Assembly (NCBI GenBank): GCA_028571685.1
Contig: CM053162.1
Span: 46,100,851 to 46,164,850, forward strand
From: Heterohyrax brucei
Lineage: Eukaryota; Chordata; Mammalia; Hyracoidea; Procaviidae
DNA: 64,000 nt
Direction: 5' to 3'
Of this stretch, positions 33,175-43,700 are shown piece by piece. The position numbers were made by a program, and so were the translations under genes. The notes beneath the pieces were generated by a model. It saw only the letters and a program-made list of their open reading frames with translations. It ran no database searches and was not told where the DNA came from. How positions within the stretch are numbered: the first letter of the stretch is position 1; every line of letters starts with the position of its first letter.

Positions 33175-33415
33175 CCTAGGCTTTAGTATCATAGTGGTCA
33201 AAGAGCTTGACTGTCAATTGAAAGGTCAGTGGTTTGAAACCACCAGCCACTGCACGGGAGCAAGCTGTGGCTGTCCGCTTCATAAAGACTGACAACCTTA
33301 GAAAGCCTATGGGCGGTTCTACTCTGTCCTATAGGGCTGCTATGAGTCACTGTCGACTCCTATAGGGCTGCTATGAGTCACTGTCGACTCAACAGCAGTG
33401 GGTTTGGTTTCAGTT
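33175..33415 (+). repeat. AfroSINE, long form, with 31-bp internal tandem duplication
   Basis: Module 'gtggctgtccgcttcataaa'. The segment at 33328-33358 is repeated exactly at 33359-33389. Confidence 0.95.
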
Positions 33416-33449
33416 AACTACTAACATTACTAATTAGCAATAAACTAAA

Positions 33450-33652
33450 AAAAAAAAAAAAACTTGTCATGAGTCGATTGTGACTCATAGCAAAACTATA
33501 GGATAGAGTGAAACCGCCTGTAAGGGTTCAAAGGCTGTAATCTTTACAGAAGCAGACTGCCACAGCTTTCGCCCACAGAGGGCTTACAGGTCTGTCCCCA
33601 CGACCTTTTGGTTAGCAGCTGAGCACTTAATGACTATGCCACCAGTACTTCT
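33450..33652 (-). repeat. AfroSINE, long form
   Basis: A-rich start, module 'gtaatctttacagaagcaga', head 'actatgccaccagtactt'. It lies tail-to-tail with the preceding plus-strand copy. Confidence 0.95.
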
Positions 33653-34254
33653 GTAATTAGTAAAATTAATTACAAATCACCGGCGATACACCTTGCTAAC
33701 ATTGTTACGTGCTGTTGACTCACAGTGACTCTGTGTACTACAGAATACAACACTGTCTGGTCATGCCCCTTGCCCACAACTGCTGTTATTCTTAAATCCA
33801 TTTTTGCAGCTACTGTGTCAGTCCATCTCCTAGGGGGTCTTTCTCATTTTCGCTGACCTTCTACTTTACTGTGCATGATGTCTTTTTCCAAGGACCGATC
33901 CTCCTGACAATATGTCAAAAGTATATAAGACTTAGTCTCACCATCCTTGCTTCTAAGCAGCACTTGGCTGTACTTCTTCCACAACACATCTGTGGGTTCT
34001 TTTGGCAGTCTGTGGTACATTCAATTTATTTGCCAACACCACGATTCAAAGGCATCAGTTTTTCTGCACTGTCCAGCTTTCACATGCATATGATCCAGTT
34101 AAAAGTCTCATGGCTTGGGTCAGCCACATCCTAGTCTCCAAGGCGACATCTTTTCAACAATTTAAAAACGTTTTTTTGCAGCAGATTTTCTCAGTGTAAT
34201 GTGTCTTTTGATTTCTTGATGGTTGCTTCCATGAGTGTTGATTGGGAAATCAAG

Positions 34255-35334
34255 TTAAATGAAATCCTTGACAACTTCCTTCTTTTCTCCATTTATCACA
34301 ATGTTATTTATTGGTCTCGTTGTAACGATTTTTGCTTTCTTGTTGGTGAGATATAATCCATATTGAAGGCTATGATCTTTGGTGTTCATCTGTAAATGTT
34401 TCAAGCCCTCTTTGTTTTCAGCAAGCAAGCTTGTTTCACCTGCATAACACAGGTTGTTCATGAGCCTTCCTCCAATTCTGTTGCTATGTTCTTCTTCATC
34501 TGGTCTAGCTTCTCAGGTTATTTGCTCAGTGTACAGAAAGAATAGACATAGTGAAAGGATATAACCCTGACACAATTTTTCTGACTTCAAGCCATGCAGA
34601 GTCCACTTGTTCTGTTCAGACAACTGCCACTTGATCCATGTATGGATTCCTCACAAGCAAAAGTAAGTGTTCTGGAATTCCCATCCTCTGCAGTGTTATC
34701 CATAATTTGTTATGATCTACATTGTCAAATCCCTTTTCATAGCCAATAAAACATCTTTCTAGTATTCTCTGCTTGCAGCCAGGATGCATCTGACATAAGC
34801 AATGATATCCCTAATTCCATGTCCTTTCTGAATCCAGCCTGAATTTCTGGCAGTTCCCTGCCAATGTACTGTTGCAGCTGCTTTTGAATGATCTTCAGCA
34901 AAATTTTATGTGCATATGATATTAATGATATTGCATATGATATTAATGATTATTGCATATATTAATGATATTGCTTGATAATTTCTGTGTTTGACAGGAT
35001 CATCTTTTCAGGGAATAGACATAAATGTGGACCCGTTTAAGTCCAGACAAGTGAGCACTTCCAGAGCTGCATCCGCTTGTTGAAACATCTCAGTTGACAA
35101 TCCATGCATTCCCGGAGCCTTATTTTTCACCAACGCCTTCACTGCAGCTTTCCTCAGTACTGTTGGTTCCTGGTAATACGCTACCTCTTGAAATGGCTGA
35201 GTGTTGACTGATTCTTTTCCGTATAACGACTCTGTGTGTTCCTGCTGTCTTCTTTTCATGCTTCCTGAATCATTTAACATTTTCCCCTGTAGAATCTTCA
35301 ATATTGCAACTCGGAACTTGAATTTTTTCTTCAA
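34255..35334 (-). pseudogene. RTE reverse-transcriptase region, inactivated
   Basis: Minus-strand frames 35008-35334 (KNKAPGMHGLSTEMFQ, the start of the RT) and 34255-34461 (LCYAGETSLLAE, then KDHSLQYGLYL) are RTE RT pieces. The catalytic YADD box reads YAGE, so both catalytic Asp residues are changed. Frameshifts lie between the pieces. Confidence 0.85.
34912..34974. repeat. Short AT-rich tandem repeat inside the RTE
   Basis: About three imperfect units of 'gcatatgatattaatgata', expanded from RTE sequence that has one such unit. Confidence 0.85.
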
Positions 35335-35572
35335 TTCTCTCAGCTTGAGAAATGGGGAGGATGTTCTTCACTGTTGATTTTTTATCTCCACCTCTTTGCA
35401 CGTGTTGTTATAATACTTAACTTTCTTTTCTGGAGCCACCCTTTGAAATCTTTTGCTTAGTTCTTCTACTTCAGTGTGTTTTGCTTTTGCTTTAGCTACT
35501 TGACATTCAAGAGCATGTTTCAGAGTGTCTTCTGACATCCAATTTGAACTTTCCTTTCTTTTCCGTCTTTTT

Positions 35573-36198
35573 TTTTCTTTTTTATTTAACATGACTGAGT
35601 GAAAATGTACATTCCCGTATAAATTTACATGCCTATCTCTATGCAGCTTCCACTGCTCTCCCTGTCCAGTGACTGCACACTATTCCTCTCTGCTCCATAT
35701 AGGTCTCATCCTCCCAACAGCCTCCTTTCCGCTCCTCTCCACCCACTCTCCTTCCTCCAGCCAGAGGTCAGCAGGATGATATCCTATAGATGTATAGAAC
35801 CATAAAGTGCAACCAATATACGGTCACTCTGCATTGCCAAGTCCAATCCATCCCTGTCTAAAGAGTGGACCTTTGTTATAATTTTTGGGTAAGGGCAGCA
35901 TCAGGGCCAGGGGCCATGCTCTCAGGGGAACCCCAAAACCGCTGGACCATCAATTGAGGTCTTTTAGTGGAGATCTCAGGATGCACCCCTTTTTATTCTT
36001 GTGTTGCCAGTGAGACTCAACCTAGTGAGCTCCATCGTGGCTATCACTGGTGGTGACCAGGCACCATCTGGTTCTTCCGGTCCCAAGTCAATGAAGGCAC
36101 TCACTCTTGCGGGTCTCTCTGTCTTCTAGGTTGTCTTTACCGCATGTCATTTTGGTCCTCGGTGAGCATCCATTCCTGCTGAGTTGGGACCTCTTTTC
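35573..36198 (-). mobile_element. L1 3' UTR fragment inserted in the RTE
   Basis: Starts with a T-rich run and 'gactgagtgaaaatgtacat', the inverse of the elephant-type L1 3' end. It continues with its CT-rich 3' UTR. Flanked by ccgtcttttt (35563-35572) and ctgtcttttt (36199-36208), a 10-bp TSD with one change, after which the RTE resumes. Confidence 0.8.
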
Positions 36199-36663
36199 TG
36201 TCTTTTTAATGACCTCTTGCTTTCTTCATGTATGATGTTTCTGATGCCATTCCACAAAAGACCCATTCACTGGGTCTTTGGTCATTAATGTTCAACACAT
36301 CAGTTCTGTTCTTGAGATGGTTTCTAAACTTAGGTGGGATATACTCAAGGTTGCACTTTGGATCTTGTGGGCTTGTTCTAATTTTCTTCTATTTCAGTTT
36401 GTACTTGCATATGAGCAATTGATGATCTGTGCCACAATTGCCTTTGGCCTTATTTTGGCTGATGTTGAGCTTTTCCACTGTCTCTTTCTACAGAGATAGT
36501 TGGTTTGATTCCTGTGTATTGCGTCTGGTGAAGTCCTTGTGTATAGTCACCTTGGTGAGAAAGTTATTTGCATTGAAGAAGTTGTTGGTCTTGCAAAATT
36601 CTGTCATGTGATCTCTGGCATCATTTTTATCAACAAGGGTGTATTTTTCAACTACTGATCTTC

Positions 36664-36812
36664 AGGAAACCCTGGTGTCACAGTGGTTAACTGCTATGGC
36701 TGCTAGCCAAAACACTGGCAGTCTGAGTCCCCAAGGCACTCCTTGGAAACTCTATGGGGCAGTTATTTTCTATCCTCTAGGGAATTGACACAACAGCAAT
36801 GGGCTTGGTTTT
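36664..36812 (+). repeat. AfroSINE, short form, in the RTE
   Basis: Head 'ggaaaccctggtgtcacagt' to tail 'gggcttggttttt'. Part of the tail side is deleted. Confidence 0.9.
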
Positions 36813-36884
36813 TAATCTTTATTCTCTGTTTCCAACTTCTGCATTACAATCACCAATAATTACCAGTGCATCCTGATTGCATGT

Positions 36885-37058
36885 TTAATCAATTTCAGAT
36901 TGCAGAAGCTTGTAAAAATCTTCAACTTCTTCATCTTTGGCCTTAGTGGTTGGTGTGTAAAGTTGAATGATAGTCACAAGAACTGTTCTTCCTTGTAAGC
37001 ATACACATACTGTCCTATCACTGACAGTACTGTACTTCAGGATAGATCTTGAAATGTT
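36885..37058 (-). pseudogene. RTE endonuclease-domain fragment
   Basis: Minus-strand frame NISRSILKYSTVSDRT, then IIQLYTPTTKAKDEE, is the N-terminal endonuclease part of RTE. It is cut at 37058 by the L1 and resumes beyond 39112 ([19 protein letters not shown]). Confidence 0.85.
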
Positions 37059-39111
37059 ACTTAAAAAAAACTTTATTGTGATTAAGTGGAAGTTTACAAT
37101 GCAAGTCAATTTTTCATATAAAATCCTGCCTCTCTCCAACTCTATCTGCTCTCCTCATCCTGTGGCAGCACATTCTTCTTTTCCACTCTTTACTTCCAAT
37201 ACCCACTCAACCAACACCTGTCCCCTCCTCTCAACACTCTCATCTCCCCTCTAAAAAGAAACAAGTAGGACAGCTTCATACATGTATTAAGTACACAAAC
37301 CAACTCTATCACCTTGTGTCCCCAAGTCCAGTCCACTCTTTGTCTGAACTGTTGGCTTCAGTACCGGTTTCAGCTCTGGGCTAGCAGCAAGTCTAGGGGC
37401 CATGTTTTCATGGGATGCTTCAGGTGGTCAGACCATCAAATATGGTCCTTTAATAGAGTTCTTGATCTGCACATCTTTTTTTCTCATGCTATGTCAGGGA
37501 CTCTACATTGTGTTGCCTGTCAGAGCTGTCTTTGGTTGTGGCCAGGCACCATCTAAGTCTTCTGTTCTCCTGCTGATGTAGTCTCCCGGTCATATGGATC
37601 CTTCTGTCTCCTGGGCTCACTATTCCTCATGTCTCTGAATGTTTTCAGTTGCCATCTGTTCCAGGTGGGTTGGGCCCAGTTGATGTTACTCAGATGGCAG
37701 CTTGCTGGCTTTTAAGACATCAAGCACCACTTACCAACATAGGATACAAAACACTACTAGAAAAAGACTAGTTGTGACAATTGATCCCAATGTCCCCTGA
37801 AAACATGGCCTCCAGACCCCTATCCCTGCTATTACGTCCTTTGAAATGTTGAGTTGAATTTAGAAAACCTTTCAGCTTACAGAGTAGTCGGTTATACTGG
37901 CCTGCCTTCTACTGCAGGCAATCACTCCTTTACCTAATAGAATTCCTACTATCTAATCTACAACTAACCCTCTCCCTCTCCCCACCCTTGTAGCTATCAG
38001 ACAGTCTTCTGTTCTGTGCCTAAGTCCTTTTTTAAGTTCTTATAATAGTGATCTCATACAACATTTGTCCTTTTGCAGCTGAATGATTTCACTCAGCATG
38101 TCTTCCAATTGATTCTAGGATATGAGATGTTTCATAAAATCATCATTGTTCTTTATCACTGCATAAGGTTCCATTGTGTATACACACCATAGTTTGTTTA
38201 CCCATTCATCTGCTAGTGGGATGCCTAGGTTGATTCCATCTTTTCGCTGTTGTGGACAGTGCTGCAATAAACACTGATGTGCATGTATCTATTCATGAGA
38301 CAGCCCTTATTTCTCTAGGATATATTCCAAGCAGTGAGATTACTAGATCATATGGTATTTCTATTTCTAGGTATTTAACAAAGTGCCAAATTGCTTTTTA
38401 AGAGGTTGTACCATTTTACATTCCCACCAGCAGTGCAGAAGAGTTCTGATCTCCCCACGACCTCTCCAACATTTGTTGTTTTGTGTTTTTTGATTAGTGC
38501 CAGCCATGTTGGGGTAAGACGGTATCTCATTGTAGTTTTGATTTGGATTTGGATTTCTCTAATGGCTGATGATTGTGAGCATTTCCTCATGCATCTTTTG
38601 ACTGCCTAGATGCCTTCATTGGAGAAGCGTCTGCCTATTGTTTAATTGGGTTATTTGTCTTTTTCTTGTTGCTATTTTGCAGTACCTTGTAGATTATGGA
38701 AATTAAATGTTGATCAAATATGTAGTTGCCAAATATTTTTCCCATTCTGTAGGCAGTTGTTTTACTTTATCAAAAGATAAAGTCTTTGGATGAGCATAAG
38801 TATTTGATTTTTACCTAGGTTTTCTTCTGCTGTTTGTACATTGTTAGTAAGATTGTATAGTCTGTCGAATCTGTGTATTAGAGCTTCCATTTCTGGCCGT
38901 AATTTTTCTTCCATAATTTTTATTGGTTTGGATTTGATATTTAAGTCTTTGATACATTTTGAGATAGTTTTTGCATAAAGTGTAAGATATGGGTCGTTTC
39001 AGTTTTTTGCAGGTGGATATCCAATTTTGCCAAGACCATTTGTTAAAGAGACTGTTTTTTCCCCAGTTCATGGCCTTTGGGCCTTTGTCAAATATCAGCT
39101 GTTCATAAGTG
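37059..39111 (-). mobile_element. 5'-truncated L1 inserted in the RTE
   Basis: About 2.05 kb. The 3' UTR is at 37059-38090 and the C-terminal ORF2 at about 38090-39111. Perfect 8-bp direct repeats gaaatgtt at 37051-37058 and 39112-39119 mark the target. RTE sequence continues on both sides. Confidence 0.9.
38375..39110 (-). pseudogene. L1 ORF2 C-terminal region, inactivated
   Basis: Minus-strand frames read [20 protein letters not shown] (about 39000-39060) and KCSQSSAIREIQIQIKTTMR with WLALIKKHKTTNVGEVVG (about 38450-38590). Both are standard L1 ORF2p end motifs. The frames are separated by shifts. Confidence 0.9.
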
Positions 39112-39715
39112 GAAATGTTTTTTTTTGACAATGAAAACAACAACTTTCCTCTTAGGGTGCCATTCCCAGCGTGGTAGACCATATCATTTTCCAATTTAAA
39201 TAGCCAGTACCAGTCCATTTCAGCTTACTAATTCCCAGGATACTGATGTTTATACATTCCATTTCATTGTTGACAATTTCCAATTTTCCTAGATCCATGC
39301 TTTATATATTCTGTGTTTCAATTATTAATGCATGTTTAGAGCTGTTTTTTCTCATTTTGAGTCATGCCACATCAGCAAACAGAGGTCCTAAAAGCTTGAT
39401 TCCATTCACATTCGACTCCACTTTGGTGAAGCAGCTCTTCCCCAGTCTTCTTCTGAGTGCCTTCCAACCTGGAGGCGTCATCTTCCAGCACTGTACCTGA
39501 CAGTGTTCCTCTGCTAATCATAAGGTTTTCACTGGCTAATTCTTTTCGGAAGTAAATTGCCAGGTCCTTCTCCCTAGTCTGTCTTAGACTAGAAGCTCAG
39601 CTGAATCCTGTCCACCATGGGTGACCCTGAAGGTATCTGAATGCCATTGGCATAGCTTTTAGCATTGCAGCAACACACAAGGCCCCACAGGATGACAAAC
39701 TGACAGCCAAGTTGG

Positions 39716-40049
39716 GGGTGGGGGCTTACTAATAGTCAATTAATATTTACGTGCCGTGGGCCAGTCCAATAGTGAGCACTAGGAAGCCACTAGTAAATGC
39801 ACCCACAGTGGAACAGGGCAGCTTTTTAAGCAAAGATTGATCTGGAGACAAGATTGTTAGTATCTGACTTCAATACGTTTCACTAATAAGACCAACACCC
39901 ATTAGTATGCTCTTCAGAAACAACTATACTACTTAGATATCAGAAACTGTTCTGTTAAGCATTTACTAAAGTTTCAAACACTAGTGAGATGAACTAATGA
40001 AGGGAAAACAGATAAAAGAAAAAAAAATTTAAGGAGCGGGATCAGAGGG
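39716..40049. other. Unrecognised sequence
   Basis: The 5' flank of the RTE. No recognised element. Confidence 0.4.
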
Positions 40050-40515
40050 TATAAGTCATCTAATGCTGCTGTAACAGAAATACCACAAGGAGAAACCTAT
40101 TCTCTCACAGTCTTGGAGGCTAGAAGTCCAAATTCAGGGTGTCAGCTGCAGAGGAAGGCTTTCTCTCTCTGTTGATTCTGTGGGAAGGTACTTGTCAAGC
40201 TTCTCCTGGTCTAGGAGCTTCTCAGTGCAGAGACCTCCAAATCCTAATAAACTGTTCTGCTTTCCTGGTGATATGAGGTCCCCCTGTCTGTCTGCCTGTT
40301 TCACTCTTATATCTCAAAAGGGGTAGATTTAAAACACAGTCTAATAACTGCCGCTAACCCTACCTCATTAACACCATAGAGGTAGGATTTACAACCTGTA
40401 GAAAAATCATATCAGATAAGAAAATGATGGACTATCTCACAATACTGGCAATCATGGCCTAGCCAAATTTACACACACTGTTGAGGGGGTGGGGGACACA
40501 ATCCAATCCATAACA
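40050..40515 (-). mobile_element. LTR, MLT1/afrotherian MaLR-like
   Basis: On the plus strand it opens 'ataagtcatctaatgctgct' and 'gtaacagaaatacc' and closes 'ggggacacaatccaatccat' and 'aaca', the mirror image of the LTR at 3450. Solo, without an internal region. No clear TSD. Confidence 0.75.
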
Positions 40516-41157
40516 GTAGGGGAAATTGCTTTCTTTCAGGTTTGCAAATCAAAAGGGGCAGAGGTATGACTGCAGTGCACAATTGCTATTTTACTGAGGA
40601 GTTCTTAAGGTGGACCTTGCAGCTTTTAACTTGTGCCCCAAGAGGATCCACTGATTCCAAGCTCTGTGTCTTCAGTTCACCTTATAGCTTCAGGGCAATG
40701 ATGGGTGAGAGGAGGGGAACAGAAGCAAAGGAGGAAGGCCGTGGGTAGATTGTCTCTTGTTGTCACACACCGTTTCTGCCAGGCTGCTTGACAAAATTAG
40801 AGTGTGATTCAAAGACAAGTAGTTCTTTTCATCTGAATTAAATGAAACAGACTCTCTTGCAAAGTCAGATAGACTCAGGACAACTCCCACGCAATCCTCT
40901 TTCCTGTTGGACTACTGCCAAACTGGGGATTAGGATGGGGAGGCTGGACCACCTCCTGGATTTCTATCTCCAGCCACAGAGCTCCTGTCATCTGGGCAGG
41001 CTGAGGCTGGTGGGCATTGCCCTCTGCTGGGGCAGATCCAGAGAAGTGAATTAAGATGCAGGATGGGTGCATGGAGAGGCAGATAGCAGAATCTGCAGGA
41101 GTCCTGGGGCTATTCCAGTGGAAGCTTCGGCTTCCTGGTGTCTGAGGGAGGAGAAAA
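40516..41157. other. Single-copy sequence
   Basis: No repeat recognised. It contains the CTCF-like motif at 41016-41030. Confidence 0.45.
41016..41030 (-). promoter_or_regulatory. CTCF-like motif, minus orientation
   Basis: attgccctctgctgg fits the reverse complement of the CTCF core (CCASYAGRKGGCRSY) at 14 of 15 positions. Not tested for occupancy. Confidence 0.5.
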
Positions 41158-41336
41158 AAATCTCGCTACTGTGGAGTTGATTCCAACTCATGGTGACTGC
41201 ATGTGTTACAGAGTAGAACTGCTCCATAAGCATTTTTTTTTTTTTTGGCTGGATTGCCAGGCATTTCTTCCACAGTGCAGCTGGGCCAACTTTTTGGTCA
41301 GCAACAGAGTGCAAATCATCTGTGCCATCTAGGGAT
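41158..41336 (-). repeat. AfroSINE, second long form
   Basis: Tail side 'ctactgtggagttgattcca', a T run (41231-41245) in the module, head 'gtgccatctagggatcc'. Confidence 0.85.
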
Positions 41337-42595
41337 CCAAGAAAACAAAGACGGGTTTCTGATCTCCTTCAACCTCTGTGTCTCCCAAATTGATTGTCAG
41401 GACCCCAAAAGATTCCATTCCTCTCCATCATCCCCTTCACCCAAGCCATTCAAAGCTAGCAGCAGACCTGAGGATAAGAACGAAAGGAACCAGAAGAGAG
41501 ACGCTGAGCAATCTCCCCCTGTCCAGCATCATAAATGCTGCAAGCTCTGTCCAGTTCCCTGGTCCTAGATTTAACAACACAGCATCGGCCTTCCTGACGG
41601 GAGCAAACTCTCTCCTCCCTCGCTTAGTTAGGATGGTTTATAGGTGACAGGCATTTCAGAAAGCAAGTGCCACTGGAATGTGTCAGCAAGCAGTGCACCG
41701 CCATCTCTACCACGGATCTTATTTTAAACTAATTACATTACCACGGGTGGGTGGGTGGCAGGGAGGAGGGGGGTAATTATAATCGGAGAGTTTTTTTTAA
41801 AGACCTAGTTTCAGAAATCTCAGACTTAATTTAGTAAATTTCAGTTACAGAGGGAGTTACTAAGCTGAGGATCATTTGCAATATATCCTTAATTACCACT
41901 TCATTTGTATCCAAGATCATCAATAGAGATTCTGGGAATGTGTAGTCGGAAGTGATTGATCCTAGTGAGGCTTTGTTCTCCCTGAGCCTGTCTGAGGCCG
42001 TGATTTCCTCCATCACACAGAGGTACAGAGTTTGCCAAACCAGGGGGACACCTTATTTTCGAAAAGAGGTTTCCAAGCTGGGCCACCTAACCCAGCCTCT
42101 CTCTCTTCCTCATGGTTCCTTATTAGAGTTTAATTCTTCCCCCAGTTCTCTCTGGGGCTCTCCCCTAAATGCATTAGCGCTGCTGGACAGTTACAAATGA
42201 TCCTGTCACGTCCAGCCACGGTGTCCATCCAGATTAGCCAGCAGCAGCGGAAATGGCCTCATGGGCCTGTGAGGGGCCGCTGATTCCGCCCATTGATGCA
42301 GCCGTCAAACTTCCTGCTTCTGCTTTTCCTGCCTCCGCACAGGAAAGTGTGTCCAGCGGTCCCTGGCCATGGGGTCATTATTGGAAAAGCTGTTTCTCAA
42401 GACCACTTAAGTCTAAAAAAGACCAATGAGTCTGCAGGGACTGTGAAACTGTGTGTGTGTGTGCATGTGCACATGCACTAAGATATGTTCTGAAGAAAGA
42501 AGCTTCGTTTTGAGAGAAAGTAGGAAAAAGACAAAATGAATAAAGAATATCCTACCTAAACCCTCCTAATGCCTCTTGTGTCTTCAAAATATGAC
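41337..42595. other. Single-copy sequence
   Basis: No repeat recognised. Short open frames lack domains. A GT-rich run lies at 42450-42466. It may hold conserved non-coding DNA, judged only from the lack of repeats. Confidence 0.4.
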
Positions 42596-42775
42596 ACCTC
42601 ATGCCATACAGGGCTGTGCAAAGCATGTACTCATCTATTATCTTGTAGGTCAGAGAAAGATTGCCGTTATTTTACAAATGGGAAAACTGAGGCTCAGAGT
42701 GGGTTAGTGAGTCCCCAAGCCAATGAGTAACAGAGTGGAGACTTGATCCTGTGTTCCTTCCATTATCCCCAGCCT
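42596..42775 (+). repeat. MIR element
   Basis: 'ttttacaaatgggaaaactg' followed by 'aggctcagagtggg' and 'cccaagccaatgagtaacag' match the MIR core. Confidence 0.7.
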
Positions 42776-43349
42776 ATTTCCCATGGGCCTTCATCAGCCA
42801 GGGCACTGATCCCATTCATGGAAGCTGGGGTTCAGGTCCCAGTGCAGCCTCTAAACCCCATTTAAACCTCCGTTCTGAGTCTGCACGCTGAAGCAAAACA
42901 ATTTCCTTTCAGAGGAATCCAGAGGGTGGCCTATTTAACCTTCTCTTGGAGGTACGTCTGTCTAATGGTGAGGGACGGGGAGCAGAGGGAAGGGAAGGAA
43001 AGCAAGAGAGGGGTCAAGCGAGAAATTTTCCCGGCTTCCCACCGAGGAGGTCAAGGCCCAGAAAGAGTCAAATCCATGAGTCTCCTGGCTGTCCGTGTTT
43101 TTGTCAAATGTCTGTTCTTTGCTTTCATAATTCCTCTGGGGTGTTTCCCGACGTGAAGAAGCAGAGGCTGAGGGAGTGTCTGGGCAGAGCGTGTGAAGAA
43201 AGAAGGGTGCTGGCACCAAGAGTCCAGTCAATCTTGGGGGTCAAGGACTGGCGCAAAATAGGAAGTGCCCGTTGAGCCAGAGGCTGTTCACCTCTTCAAG
43301 AACCACCTGAACACAGCAGCTATCTCAGCTACCACTTCACTGTGCAGAT
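42776..43349. other. Single-copy sequence
   Basis: No repeat recognised. Overlapping frames up to 109 codons occur on both strands, as in moderately GC-rich random sequence. Confidence 0.4.
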
Positions 43350-43700
43350 GGAACATGGTGGTTAAAAGAACAAACGTTTTGGAGCTAAGTAACTGGGTTC
43401 AAATCCCACCTCCATGTATTAGCTGAGAGATCTTGGGAAAGTCACTTTACCTACCTAAGGATCGGTTTCTTCATGTATAAAATACACACTGCAGTCCCGT
43501 TGACTGCAACTCATGTACAGGACAGAGCAGAACTGCTCCACAGAGCTTCCAAGTAGCACCTGGCATACTTAAATTGCCAACCTTTTGGTTAGCAGACTTA
43601 ACCACTATGCCATGTATAAAATAAGGACACACAAATATTCCCTTTCTGAGCTGGTGTGAGGTTTAAATCGATGATGTAAGTTAAACAAACAGCAAATGGT
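43350..43700 (+). repeat. MIR element split by an AfroSINE
   Basis: Left part 43350-43484 ('ctgggttcaaatcccacctc', 'cttgggaaagtcactttacc'); right part 43611-43700 ('gctggtgtgaggtttaaatc'). Confidence 0.85.
43485..43610 (-). repeat. AfroSINE, short form, with 13-bp TSD
   Basis: Perfect direct repeats catgtataaaata at 43472-43484 and 43611-43623. Inserted in a MIR. Confidence 0.95.

Larger units (their letters stand above)
33693..39715 (-). mobile_element. Near full-length RTE LINE with three insertions
   Basis: RTE segments are 33693-35572, 36199-37058 and 39112-39715, about 3.3 kb in sum, close to the usual RTE length. The 3' end is at the left and the 5' region at the right. Insertions are two L1 pieces and one AfroSINE. 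Reading frames are broken throughout. The same family occurs at 18656, 50057 and 61534, and as deleted derivatives at 23100 and 31578. Afrotherian RTE (BovB-like clade) is inferred from its coding sequence and its tail shared with AfroSINE. Confidence 0.9.

Noticed and set aside
38844..39218. 124-codon frame that looks like an RTE-L1 fusion protein
   Set aside because: The fusion is caused by an L1 insertion with target duplication, not by a designed gene. It is listed as a finding only for that reason.
40050..40515. A 5-bp target duplication around this LTR
   Set aside because: The candidate flanks (gaggg and gtagg) agree at too few positions to be claimed.
42926..43275. Overlapping frames of 76-109 codons in a GC-richer stretch
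   Set aside because: They occur on both strands with no domain and no splice-site pattern that would make an exon convincing.
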